A stretch of DNA of 64,000 nucleotides, taken from assembly GCF_002261345.1 (NCBI RefSeq), contig NZ_NEVT01000003.1, forward strand, positions 124,001-188,000. Direction: 5' to 3'. Below the pieces are notes generated by a model. That model did not search any database and was not told the origin of the DNA. It saw nothing but the letters and a program-made list of their open reading frames with translations. Numbering within the stretch: the first letter of the stretch is position 1; the number at the start of each line of letters is the position of its first letter. The stretch is from Bordetella genomosp. 2. GTDB taxonomy: Bacteria; Pseudomonadota; Gammaproteobacteria; Burkholderiales; Burkholderiaceae_B. Positions 48,047 through 56,619 of the stretch are shown piece by piece. The position numbers were made by a program, and so were the translations under genes.

Positions 48047-49306
48047 ATGAATTCACTCATCGATCGGCGTCTGAACGGCCGCAATAAAAGCGCGGTCAAC
48101 CGCGAACGCTTTCTCAGGCGATACAAGGACCAGATCCGCAAGGCCGTACAGGATCTGGTGCGCGAAAGGTCCATCGAAGACATGGACCAGGGCGGGGAAA
48201 TCAACCTGCCCGCGCGCGACATCTCCGAGCCGCACTTCCGGCATGGCCCGGGGGGCGACCGCGAGCTGGTGCACCCCGGCAACCGCGAGTTCGCCAAGGG
48301 CGATACCTTCCCGCGCCCCAACGGTTCGGAAGGCGGGGGCGGCTCCGAGCCGGGCGAGGGCGAATCGGTGGACCAGTTCACCTTCAGCCTGTCGCGCGCC
48401 GAATTCCTCAACCTGTTCTTCGAAGACCTGGAGCTGCCGCACCTGATACGCACGCAGCTGGGCGACGTCACCCAGAAGAAATGGCAGCGCGCCGGCTACA
48501 CCACCACCGGCTCGCCCAGCTTGTTGAGCGTCAGCCGCACGCTCAAGGCCTCGTTGTCGCGCCGGGTGGCGCTGAGCGTGGCGGCGCGCGCCGAACTGGA
48601 GGCGGCCCAGGCCAAGCTGGATGCCGCCATTGCCGCCGGCGCGCCGCAAGCCGAGATCGACGCGCTGCGCCAGGAAGTGGAAGACTGCGCCAACCGGTTG
48701 GAACGCCTGCCGTTCCTGGACGACCTGGACCTGCGCTACCGCAACCGTATTTCCGTGGCCATGCCGATGGCGCGCGCGGTGATGTTCTGCCTGATGGACG
48801 TGTCCGGTTCCATGGACGAAGGCAAGAAGGACCTGGCCAAGCGCTTCTTCACGCTGCTGTACCTGTTCCTGTCGCGCAAGTACGAGCACGTCGACGTGGT
48901 GTTCATCCGCCACACCGACAACGCCGAGGAAGTCGACGAGCAGACCTTCTTCTACGATCCCAAGAGCGGCGGCACCATCGTGCTGTCGGCCCTGGAGCTG
49001 ATGCACGAGATCGTGCAGGAACGCTACCCGCCCAGCGCCTGGAATGTGTACGCGGCCCAGGCGAGCGACGGCGATTCATTCGGCGCCGACGCGGGCAAGA
49101 GCGCGCGCTTCCTGGCCGAGAACCTGCTGCCGGCCACGCGCTATTTCGCGTACATCGAAATCCCCGACTCGCAGGAAGCACGCAAGAGCAGCCTGTGGGC
49201 CGAGTACGAGCAGGAAACGGCGCCGCATTTCGCCATGCGCCGGATCTGCGAACGCGGCGAGATCTATCCCGTGTTCCATGATCTGTTCAAAAAGGAAACA
49301 GCATGA
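48047..49306 (+). CDS. YeaH/YhbH-family protein (DUF444, VWA-like)
   Basis: Protein of 419 aa found only next to PrkA-type kinases. The C-terminal half has a von Willebrand A-like domain with a MIDAS motif, DVSGSMDEGKKDLAKRFF (about residues 250-268). The N-terminal half is basic and flexible (DRRLNGRNKSAVNRERFL, then an acidic/Gly/Ser region). The name YeaH is from E. coli. It starts 12 bp after prkA and overlaps spoVR by 4 bp, so the three are co-translated. Confidence 0.94.
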   Translation: MNSLIDRRLNGRNKSAVNRERFLRRYKDQIRKAVQDLVRERSIEDMDQGGEINLPARDISEPHFRHGPGGDRELVHPGNREFAKGDTFPRPNGSEGGGGSEPGEGESVDQFTFSLSRAEFLNLFFEDLELPHLIRTQLGDVTQKKWQRAGYTTTGSPSLLSVSRTLKASLSRRVALSVAARAELEAAQAKLDAAIAAGAPQAEIDALRQEVEDCANRLERLPFLDDLDLRYRNRISVAMPMARAVMFCLMDVSGSMDEGKKDLAKRFFTLLYLFLSRKYEHVDVVFIRHTDNAEEVDEQTFFYDPKSGGTIVLSALELMHEIVQERYPPSAWNVYAAQASDGDSFGADAGKSARFLAENLLPATRYFAYIEIPDSQEARKSSLWAEYEQETAPHFAMRRICERGEIYPVFHDLFKKETA

Positions 49307-50868
49307 ATGCCATCGTGGGCTCTCGTGCCGAGCTGGAGGCCCTTGGGAAGGCCCGGCCCCTTTCCGAAGGTTCAGAGTGGACGTTCGAACTCATCCAGCG
49401 CTATGACGAAGCCATCGCCGAAGTGGCCGAGGAATTCGGCCTGGATACCTACCCGAACCAGATCGAGGTGATCACGTCCGAGCAGATGCTCGACGCCTAT
49501 GCGTCGGCGGGGCTGCCCATCGGCTACCCGCACTGGTCGTACGGCAAGGAATTCATCCGCAACGAGCAGTTCTACCGGCGCGGCATGCAGGGCCTGGCCT
49601 ACGAGATCGTGATCAACTCCAACCCCTGCATCTCGTACCTGATGGAAGAGAATTCCATGGCGATGCAGGCGCTGGTGATCGCGCACGCCTGCTACGGCCA
49701 CAATTCGTTCTTCAAGGGCAATTATCTGTTCCGCCAATGGACCGACGCGGACAGCATCCTCGACTACCTGGTGTTCGCCCGCAAGTACGTCATGGACTGC
49801 GAAAGCCGCTACGGCATCGACGCCGTGGAGGCCATCCTGGATTCCTGCCATGCGCTCACCCCGCACGGGGTGGACCGCTACAAGCGGCCCGCGCCGGTTT
49901 CCTACAAGGAAGAAGCGCAGCGCCAGGCCGAGCGCGAGGAACATGCCCGCCTGCAGTACAACGACCTGTGGCGCACCCTGCCGCAGGTCGACTCCGACCC
50001 CGCCGAAGAGCGGCGCCGCACCGTCTTCCCGCCCGAGCCCGAAGAAAACCTGCTGTACTTCATCGAGAAGCACTCGCCCAAGCTCGAACCGTGGCAAAAG
50101 GAACTGGTGCGCATCGTGCGCAAGATCGCCCAGTACTTCTACCCGCAGGGCCAGACCAAGGTCATGAACGAAGGCTGGGCCACCTTCTGGCACTACACCA
50201 TCCTGAACCGCCTGCACCAGAAAGGCCTGGTCACCGACGGCTTCATGATGGAGTTTTTGCAGAGCCACACCAACGTCGTCAGCCAGCGCGGCTTCGACGA
50301 GCGCGGCTATGGCGGCATCAACCCCTATGCGCTGGGCTTCGCCATGATGTCGGACATTCGCCGCATCTGCGAATCGCCCACCCCGGAGGACCGGCAGTGG
50401 TTCCCGGACATCGCCGGCAGCGACTGGCTGAAGACCCTGGACTTCGCCATGCGGAACTTCAAGGACGAGTCCTTCATTTCCCAGTACCTGTCGCCGCGCC
50501 TGATCCGCGAATTCCGCTTCTTCGCCATCGCCGACCACCAGGCCAGCCCCGTGCTGGAAGTAGCCGCCATCCACGACGACGAGGGCTACCGGCAGATCCG
50601 CAAGCTGCTGGCGGAGCAGCACAACCGCGACAACCAGGTGCCCGACATCCAGATCGTGCGCTACCGCCGCGAGTCTGACCGCTCCCTGGTGCTGCGCCAC
50701 TTGCAGACCCGCGGCCGTCCGCTGGCCGGCGAGGACGCCGATCAGGTCATGAAGCACCTGGGCCGGCTGTGGGGCTTCAAGGTGCGCCTGGAAGAAACCG
50801 AGCCGGACGGCACCGTCAGCGCCTACCGGGAAGTGAACCCGACGAATACGTATCGCGAGGGGAATTGA
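49303..50868 (+). CDS. SpoVR-family protein (YcgB-like)
   Basis: Protein of 521 aa, the SpoVR family length. Conserved blocks include SEGSEWTFELIQRYDEAIAE, YPHWSYGKEF, NEGWATFWHYTIL and GRLWGFKVRLEE. Despite the name, this family in non-sporulating bacteria belongs to the PrkA-YeaH-SpoVR stress module. Start codon overlaps the upstream stop (ATGA-type). Downstream is a repeat-rich gap. Role at the molecular level is unknown. Confidence 0.95.
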   Translation: MNAIVGSRAELEALGKARPLSEGSEWTFELIQRYDEAIAEVAEEFGLDTYPNQIEVITSEQMLDAYASAGLPIGYPHWSYGKEFIRNEQFYRRGMQGLAYEIVINSNPCISYLMEENSMAMQALVIAHACYGHNSFFKGNYLFRQWTDADSILDYLVFARKYVMDCESRYGIDAVEAILDSCHALTPHGVDRYKRPAPVSYKEEAQRQAEREEHARLQYNDLWRTLPQVDSDPAEERRRTVFPPEPEENLLYFIEKHSPKLEPWQKELVRIVRKIAQYFYPQGQTKVMNEGWATFWHYTILNRLHQKGLVTDGFMMEFLQSHTNVVSQRGFDERGYGGINPYALGFAMMSDIRRICESPTPEDRQWFPDIAGSDWLKTLDFAMRNFKDESFISQYLSPRLIREFRFFAIADHQASPVLEVAAIHDDEGYRQIRKLLAEQHNRDNQVPDIQIVRYRRESDRSLVLRHLQTRGRPLAGEDADQVMKHLGRLWGFKVRLEETEPDGTVSAYREVNPTNTYREGN

Positions 50869-50937
50869 AGCGCGGCGCCGGCGGGGGCGCGAGCGGGTGT
50901 CGGGCATTTCTTTGGGCAGCGTGTTGCTTGTAGGGCG

Positions 50938-51111
50938 GGTGTCAGACACCCCATGAGATGCTCGTTGCTTGCCAACCGTATTTAAAGGGGTGTCTGACAC
51001 CTACATCAGCAGCAAGATGCACACGTCCTCCCAGGCGTAGCCCTCGCAGGTGTCAGACACCCTTTGAGGCGGATTGCCCAGGCAAAGAGCCTCTCTTGGG
51101 TGTCTGACACC
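50938..51111. repeat. Cluster of four palindromic 13-mers GGTGTCWGACACC
   Basis: Copies at 50938-50950, 50989-51001, 51049-51061 and 51099-51111, alternating central A and T, spaced by 51, 60 and 50 bp. They fill the 392-bp gap between spoVR and tRNA-Ser. No coding gene is seen in the gap. Each copy is a 6-bp arm palindrome, so transcripts through it could form hairpins. Confidence 0.9.
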
Positions 51112-51260
51112 TTTCCCCTTCCGCCCGCTGCGCTCTCATGTGTCCCCTTATTCATCGGATCACATCCGGCTGTCACTATCCCGCCGTTCTGCTAGAATCG
51201 CGGATTCGCATTCGTGCGCACCCGGCCCGCCCGGTACCCGCCGCGAACGCATCCCGATCA

Positions 51261-51351
51261 GGACAGGTGGCCGAGTGGTTGAAGGCGCACGCCTGGAAAG
51301 CGTGTATACGTGATAAGCGTATCGGGGGTTCGAATCCCCCTCTGTCCGCCA
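51261..51351 (+). tRNA. tRNA-Ser(GGA)
   Basis: A 91-nt tRNA with the CCA end encoded (51349-51351). The acceptor stem pairs GGACAGG with TCTGTCC. The anticodon stem is CACGC/GCGTG with loop CTGGAAA, giving anticodon GGA (51295-51297), which reads UCC/UCU. A long variable arm, typical of tRNA-Ser, lies after the anticodon arm. GGGGGTTCGAATCCCCC is the T arm. Confidence 0.96.
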
Positions 51352-51360
51352 AGAATTCAG

Positions 51361-51390
51361 AAAAGCCCTTGATAATAAAGGGCTTTTTTT
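51361..51390 (+). terminator. Rho-independent terminator after tRNA-Ser
   Basis: AAAAGCCCTT and AAAGGGCTTTTTTT form a stem with loop GATAAT, ending in seven T. It begins 10 bp after the tRNA. Confidence 0.93.
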
Positions 51391-51655
51391 GCGTTTCTTG
51401 GAACCACGCCTCGCCAGCCGGTCCGAATGCGTCCGCCACCCGGAACCGAGCGCGTGGGCCAGATCCCGCTTACGTCGAAGCTCGGCCGCTCCCTGTTGGC
51501 CACCTCGCAATAGCCCATGCATTGGGGTCGTGGGACGGGCTCCCGTAGCAGGACCACGCAACAGGTTTGGATTATCTGACGCCAACCCTGGGCTCAGCAT
51601 GGCAGTGCATTTTCCGATTTTTCCACGGCCCGCATGAATGATCGGCAGCCCTGCT

Positions 51656-51693
51656 GTCGATGATGAATCTGCTGGCGCAGTTGCATCATCGAC
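51656..51693 (+). repeat. Long near-perfect hairpin upstream of tctB
   Basis: Outer arms GTCGATGATG (51656-51665) and CATCATCGAC (51684-51693) pair perfectly. Inner arms CTGC/GCAG close on a TGGC loop, separated from the outer ones by one A-T pair between two mismatches. It is in the 516-bp gap between tRNA-Ser and tctB; the rest of the gap shows no gene I can recognise. It may be an operator or leader structure. Confidence 0.65.
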
Positions 51694-51867
51694 GCCGTTC
51701 CACGGCCGAGTGTTTCATGAGGATCGAGCCTCGAAAAGCCGAAACATGGCCAAATGGTTAGGAAAAGGTAACTTGACGCAGGGAAGCGGCCAAAAGGAAC
51801 ATCTGCGATCTCAGTTTCGCGCATTCGAGCGGAACGGTGTTCGAGAATATTCCAAGGAGATAACTGC

Positions 51868-52317
51868 ATGCGTAGAGTCGACTACCGGGATTTGATCGGT
51901 GGCGGATTGACCACGCTTGCCGGGGCTGCAGCGATGTACCACTCATTGACTGCGTTTACCGTCGGTACGGCCGACCGGATGGGTCCAGGCTTCTTCCCCG
52001 CCCTCGTAGGCGGCCTCTTGGTGCTGTGCGGATTCATGATATGGATCCCCGCGCTGCGGCGTGCAGGGCCCATGCCCAAGGTCGAGGTGAGGCCGCTGTT
52101 CTGGATCAGTATTTCGGTGCTCGCATTCGCCTTGCTGATCCTGCCATTCGGCTTGGTGCCCGCGATCATCGCGCAGAGTGTCCTTGCCGGTCTTGCGGAT
52201 TGCAAGCTGTCTTGGCGCGGTTCGTTGATCCTGGCCGGGGCGCTTTCCATCGGGGCTACTCTGGTCTTCAAAATCGGGCTGGGGGTAATCCTGCCAACCT
52301 TCGCATGGCCGTGGTAG
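51868..52317 (+). CDS. tctB: TctB-family small membrane subunit (tripartite tricarboxylate transporter)
   Basis: Small integral membrane subunit of a TTT transporter, 149 aa, with four predicted helices (near 10-30, 38-58, 75-95, 118-145). The TctB signature GTADRMGPGFFPALVGGLL is present around residues 34-52. An AAGGAG site lies 9 bp before its ATG. tctA follows 12 bp after the stop. Base composition is visibly lower in GC than most neighbouring genes. No TctC gene is adjacent. Confidence 0.9.
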   Translation: MRRVDYRDLIGGGLTTLAGAAAMYHSLTAFTVGTADRMGPGFFPALVGGLLVLCGFMIWIPALRRAGPMPKVEVRPLFWISISVLAFALLILPFGLVPAIIAQSVLAGLADCKLSWRGSLILAGALSIGATLVFKIGLGVILPTFAWPW

Positions 52318-52329
52318 GGGAACTCAAAG

Positions 52330-53835
52330 ATGGAACTGCTTGACAACGTCGTGTTGGGTCTGACGACCGCGCTCGACTGGAACAATCTTCTCTGGTGCTT
52401 CGTCGGGGTTTCGCTGGGTACGCTGATAGGGGTGATCCCGGGCGTGGGGACATTGGCGACGATGTCGCTGCTGTTTCCGATCACCTACGTCCTGGAGCCC
52501 ACCGCCGCGCTGATCATGTTGGCCGGTATCTGGTACGGCAGCACGTACGGCGGCTCGACGGCCTCGATCCTGCTGAATCTTCCCGGAACGCCAGCCAATG
52601 CCGTGACGTGTCTGGATGGGTTTCCCATGGCCAAGCAGGGGAGGGCCGGTGTTGCGCTGTTGATGACGACCGTGGCCTCGTTCTACGGGGCCACCGTTGG
52701 CATCGTGATGATGATGCTGTTCTCGCCGCTCGTTGCGGAGGTCGCGTTCAAGTTCGGCCCCGCCGAGTACTTTGCGATCATGGTGCTGGGGCTGGTGGCG
52801 GCCTCTGTGGTGTCGTCCGGTTCGGCGATCAAGGCCATCACGATGGTCGTCGGCGGTGTGCTGCTGGGCATGGTCGGTACCGATGTCAATTCGGGCGTTG
52901 CGCGCTTCGATTTCGGATTTCCCGAACTCCAGGATGGCGTGCAGATCGTCGCGCTTGCCATGGGCTTGTTCGGCGTAACCGAGATTATCGCCAGCATCAA
53001 CCATGTGAAGGCGGCTGGACGCAAGATCGACGTATCGATGAAAGCCATGCTGCCCACCCGTGACGAAATCAAGCGCTCGTGGGGGCCAATGGCTCGCGGA
53101 TCGGGCCTGGGATCATTCTTCGGCGTGTTGCCCGGCGTGGGCCCGACCGTGGCCGCCTTCATGGCGTATGCGCTTGAGAAGCGGACTTCCAAGACGCCCG
53201 AACGCTTCGGTCATGGTGCAATCGAGGGGATCATGGCGCCGGAGTCAGCCAACAACGCATCGGATCAGGCCTCCTTCATCCCGACAATGACACTCGGCAT
53301 TCCCGGCAGCGTGACGATGGCGCTGATCATTGGCGCGTTGATGATCCACGGCATCCAGCCCGGCCCGCAAATGCTGACCGAACACCCCGATATGTTCTGG
53401 GGTCTGGTGATGAGCTTCTGGATTGGCAACATCGTCCTGGTGATCCTGAACGTGCCGATGATCGGCTTGTGGGTCCGGGTATTGACGATCCCGTATCACA
53501 TCCTCTACCCGGCGATCGTGATGTTCATCTGCATCGGCACCTATGCAGTCAACAACAATGTCTTCGATGTCTACGCAGTTCTGGTGTTCGGCATCGCCGG
53601 CTATGTAATGCGGGTGCTTGGTTTCGAGCCCGCTCCGTTGCTGCTCGGCTACGTGCTGGGCCCGATGCTGGAGGAAAACTTCCGGCGCGCCATGCTGCTT
53701 TCACGCGGCAGCTTCCAGACCTTCATCGAGCGCCCCATCAGTATGTGGGTGCTGCTCTTGACGGCCGTCTTGCTGGTGTGGGGAGTCCGGAGCAGCTTGC
53801 GCCAGCGCACGACTGCGCCTATGGTCCAGACCTGA
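52330..53835 (+). CDS. tctA: TctA-family large membrane subunit (tripartite tricarboxylate transporter)
   Basis: Large channel subunit, 501 aa, with about 12 helices. Visible TctA motifs are GTLIGVIPGVGTLATMSLLFP near residue 35, YGGSTASILLNLPGTPANAV near 75, and FFGVLPGVGPTVAAFMAYALE near 265. It should import a carboxylate with TctB and a separate periplasmic TctC/Bug receptor. No receptor lies next to it; the Bug genes at 20 kb and 58 kb are candidates but there is no evidence for either. Confidence 0.95.
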   Translation: MELLDNVVLGLTTALDWNNLLWCFVGVSLGTLIGVIPGVGTLATMSLLFPITYVLEPTAALIMLAGIWYGSTYGGSTASILLNLPGTPANAVTCLDGFPMAKQGRAGVALLMTTVASFYGATVGIVMMMLFSPLVAEVAFKFGPAEYFAIMVLGLVAASVVSSGSAIKAITMVVGGVLLGMVGTDVNSGVARFDFGFPELQDGVQIVALAMGLFGVTEIIASINHVKAAGRKIDVSMKAMLPTRDEIKRSWGPMARGSGLGSFFGVLPGVGPTVAAFMAYALEKRTSKTPERFGHGAIEGIMAPESANNASDQASFIPTMTLGIPGSVTMALIIGALMIHGIQPGPQMLTEHPDMFWGLVMSFWIGNIVLVILNVPMIGLWVRVLTIPYHILYPAIVMFICIGTYAVNNNVFDVYAVLVFGIAGYVMRVLGFEPAPLLLGYVLGPMLEENFRRAMLLSRGSFQTFIERPISMWVLLLTAVLLVWGVRSSLRQRTTAPMVQT

Positions 53836-53997
53836 TCCGCACCGATAGGGTGCGGGAAAGCTGCCCTGCCACGATATGCGCGATGCTGGCTGGCGGGGCT
53901 GCATGCTTCAGGCTGATGGGCTCTTCTATGTTCCGGTAGCAGCGGCGGGCGCAGGAGCGCTCCCGCATGCCAGCGCGAATCAATAAAAAAGAATGCC

Positions 53998-55530
53998 TCA
54001 CTCCAGATGCGGATGCCTGTCCACCAGCCGCTGGCGCCGCTGCCGCAGGGCTTCCAGCATTTGCTCCAGTTCGGCGATCTCTTCCTCGACTTCCTGGAGG
54101 TTTTCCTCGATGTGGGCGTAGGCTTGCTGCAGCAGCAGCTTCGCTTCGCGCCGGCTGGAGGCGTTGGGGGTGTCGCCGCGCAGCGGGCGGTTGGCGGTCT
54201 CGGGCAGGAAGAACGAGGTGATCAGGCCGACGACGGCCGCCGCCATCAGGTAGAAGGCGGGCATCATCAGGTTGCCGGTTCCTTCCACCAGCCAGGCCGC
54301 CACGGTCGGGGTCAGGCCGGCGATGATGATCGCCACATTGAATGAGCTGGCCAGGGCGCTGTAGCGGATGCGGGTGGGGAACAGCGCGGGCAGGGTGGAG
54401 GCCATGACGCCGGTCAGGCAGTTCAGCAGCACCGCGATGATGAGCAGGCCCAGGAAGATCAGGCCGGTGTTGTCGGTGCCGATGAACTGGTAGGCGGGCA
54501 GCGCCAGCAGCAGCAGGCCGACGCTGCCGGTCAGCAGGAAAGGCTTGCGGCCGACCTTGTCGCTGAAGAAGCCCACCACCGGCTGCACGAACAGCATGCC
54601 GATCATGACCACGACGATGATCAGCACGCCGTGCTCTTCGGAATAGCCCAGGCTGCTGGACAGGTAGGTGGGCATGTAGGTCAGCAGCATGTAGTAGGTG
54701 ATGTTGGTCACCAGCACCATGCCGATGCAGACCAGCAGGGCCTTGCGGTACTTGGAGAAGACCTCGCGGAACGATACGGACGGCCGTTCTTGCACCGCGT
54801 CGCGGTCTTCTTTTTCCATCTTCGCCAGCTGTTCCGTGAAGGCCGGGGTTTCTTCGGCGGCGTGGCGCAGGTACAGGCCCAGCAGTCCGAGCGGCCCGGC
54901 CACGAAGAACGGCACGCGCCAGCCCCAGTCGAGGAAGGCCTGTTCGCCGAGCGTGGACTGCAGCAGCACCACCAGCCCCGCGCCCAGCACGAAACCGGCG
55001 ATGGAGCCGAAGTCCAGCCAACTGCCGAGGAAGCCGCGCCGGCGGTCGGGCGCATACTCGGCCACGAAGATGGCCGCGCCGGTGTATTCGCCGCCCACCG
55101 AGAAGCCCTGGGCCAGTTTGCACAGCAGCAGCAGGATCGGCGCCCACAGGCCGATGGCGGCGTACGAGGGGATCAGGCCGATGCAGAAGGTGCTGATCGC
55201 CATGATGATGATGGTGAGCGACAGCACTTTCTGCCGGCCGAAGCGGTCGCCCATCAGGCCGAAGAACACGCCGCCCAGCGGGCGGACCAGGAAGGGCACC
55301 GAGAACGTCCCCAGCGCGGCGATGGTCTGCACGGCGGGCGAGGCGTCCGGGAAGAACACTTTGCCCAGCGCGAAGGCCACGAAACCATAGACGCCGAAGT
55401 CGAACCACTCCATGGCATTGCCCAGGGCGGCCGCCGTGACGGCCTTCTTCAGCTTGGTGTTGTCGATGACGGTGATGTCATCGATCTGCAATGGCCGGGC
55501 CGGCTGTGATGCGGTGGATGTCTGTGTCAT
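53998..55530 (-). CDS. proP: Proline/betaine H+ symporter ProP
   Basis: Osmoprotectant symporter of 510 aa (E. coli ProP 500 aa). The match to E. coli ProP is very close: ALGNAMEWFDFGVYGFVAFA, KLAQGFSVGGEYTGAAIFVA, GSWLDFGSIAGFVLGAG. Twelve membrane helices are expected. The C-terminal tail (about residues 465-508) is a coiled-coil with E, Q and R repeats (IEENLQEVEEEIAELEQML), as in osmosensing ProP proteins. ATG 55530 is chosen. Divergent from a LytTR response regulator. Confidence 0.96.
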   Translation of the reverse strand: MTQTSTASQPARPLQIDDITVIDNTKLKKAVTAAALGNAMEWFDFGVYGFVAFALGKVFFPDASPAVQTIAALGTFSVPFLVRPLGGVFFGLMGDRFGRQKVLSLTIIIMAISTFCIGLIPSYAAIGLWAPILLLLCKLAQGFSVGGEYTGAAIFVAEYAPDRRRGFLGSWLDFGSIAGFVLGAGLVVLLQSTLGEQAFLDWGWRVPFFVAGPLGLLGLYLRHAAEETPAFTEQLAKMEKEDRDAVQERPSVSFREVFSKYRKALLVCIGMVLVTNITYYMLLTYMPTYLSSSLGYSEEHGVLIIVVVMIGMLFVQPVVGFFSDKVGRKPFLLTGSVGLLLLALPAYQFIGTDNTGLIFLGLLIIAVLLNCLTGVMASTLPALFPTRIRYSALASSFNVAIIIAGLTPTVAAWLVEGTGNLMMPAFYLMAAAVVGLITSFFLPETANRPLRGDTPNASSRREAKLLLQQAYAHIEENLQEVEEEIAELEQMLEALRQRRQRLVDRHPHLE

Positions 55531-55728
55531 GGATCTGCTTCCCGTGGTGTGCAAGACAGGTGCCTGCGGATGAAACCCTTGCTGACCATCGCGCGGGCCT
55601 GGCGAACTTGCCCGGCCCGCGCCTCTCCCCACGGAAATTCTACTGCGCCGCGCCCCTGGCGCTTCTCTTTTGCCCGCATTTTCGACGACAATGCTGCTCT
55701 TCGCCCTCCAACCCCCGCGGGCCGAGCC

Positions 55729-56445
55729 ATGCTGCGTATCGTGATCGTCGATGATGAAGCTCCCGCCCGCCGGTACTTGCGCCGGCTCATCGAGTCCCTG
55801 GATGGACCACGGGTGGTGGACGAGGCCGGGGGCGTGACTACCGCGATCGAGTGCATCAACCTGCACCAGCCCGATGTGGTGTTCCTGGATATCGAGCTCA
55901 CGCGGGGCAATTCGTTCGATGTGCTGGCCTCGCTCAACTGCAAGCCGTGCGTGGTGTTCGTCACGGCCCATGCTCCCTATGCTACGCGCGCCTTCGACGT
56001 GGACGCGGTCGACTATCTGCTCAAGCCGGTCGATATCGAGCGGCTGCGCACGACCATCCAGCGCTTGTATGCCCGCCTGAACCGCCCCTGGACGGATACG
56101 CCGTTCCTGACCATCCGCAACCAGGGGCAAAGCCGGATCATCCGCGTGCAGTCGCTGGCGGCGCTGGTCGCGCAGCGCGACTATGTGCAGCTGCATGCCG
56201 AGGGCGGGGAAACCGTGCTGATGCACGCCACCCTGAAAGGCCTGCTGCCGCAGCTGGCGACGCTGCCTTTTGCGCAGGTGTCGCGGTCCATCGTGGTCAA
56301 CCTGGAGCAGGTGGGCAAGGTGGTGGCAGAGGGCAATCTGTCGGCGCGGGTCGATTTCCTCAACGGCGCGCAGCCGCTGGAGCTGGGGCGCACGGCCTTC
56401 GTGCGCTTGCGCGGGGCGCTCGATGAGCTGCGCCGGACTGCCTGA
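55729..56445 (+). CDS. LytTR-family response regulator
   Basis: Response regulator of 238 aa. The receiver domain (residues 1-118) has the acidic pair DDE (8-10), phosphoacceptor Asp54 (VVFLDIE), and Lys in LKPVD. The C-terminal LytTR DNA-binding domain covers about 130-235 (DYVQLHAEGGETVLMHATLK). ATG 55729 starts the receiver domain. No LytS-type or other histidine kinase gene is adjacent, so its partner is elsewhere. It is divergent from proP with a 198-bp gap. Confidence 0.92.
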   Translation: MLRIVIVDDEAPARRYLRRLIESLDGPRVVDEAGGVTTAIECINLHQPDVVFLDIELTRGNSFDVLASLNCKPCVVFVTAHAPYATRAFDVDAVDYLLKPVDIERLRTTIQRLYARLNRPWTDTPFLTIRNQGQSRIIRVQSLAALVAQRDYVQLHAEGGETVLMHATLKGLLPQLATLPFAQVSRSIVVNLEQVGKVVAEGNLSARVDFLNGAQPLELGRTAFVRLRGALDELRRTA

Positions 56446-56497
56446 TGCGGCGTTGCCCGAGCAAAGCCATGCTGGCCTGATACCGCAGCAAGATGCC

Positions 56498-56561
56498 AGT
56501 GTCTGACACCCCGTGGCACGCCCGGGGCTGGCCACGCTTGTCGCGTGGGGTGTCAGACACC
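56498..56561. repeat. Two copies of the 13-mer (GT)GTCWGACAC in the LytTR 3' region
   Basis: AGTGTCTGACACC at 56498-56510 and GGTGTCAGACACC at 56549-56561, 51 bp apart, the same spacing as the first pair at 50938/50989. The upstream flank GCAGCAAGATGC also recurs near 51009. They lie in the 174-bp gap between the LytTR gene and the LysE gene. Confidence 0.85.
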
Positions 56562-56619
56562 TCAGGACCTCAGGGCGAGAAAACTCGGGGACCCCGGCGC
56601 GGCCCGGCGTCGCGGCCTG

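Noticed and set aside
51261-53835. Genomic island with attachment site at tRNA-Ser
   Set aside because: No second copy of the tRNA 3' end and no integrase or phage gene is seen; only the lower GC of tctBA hints at transfer.
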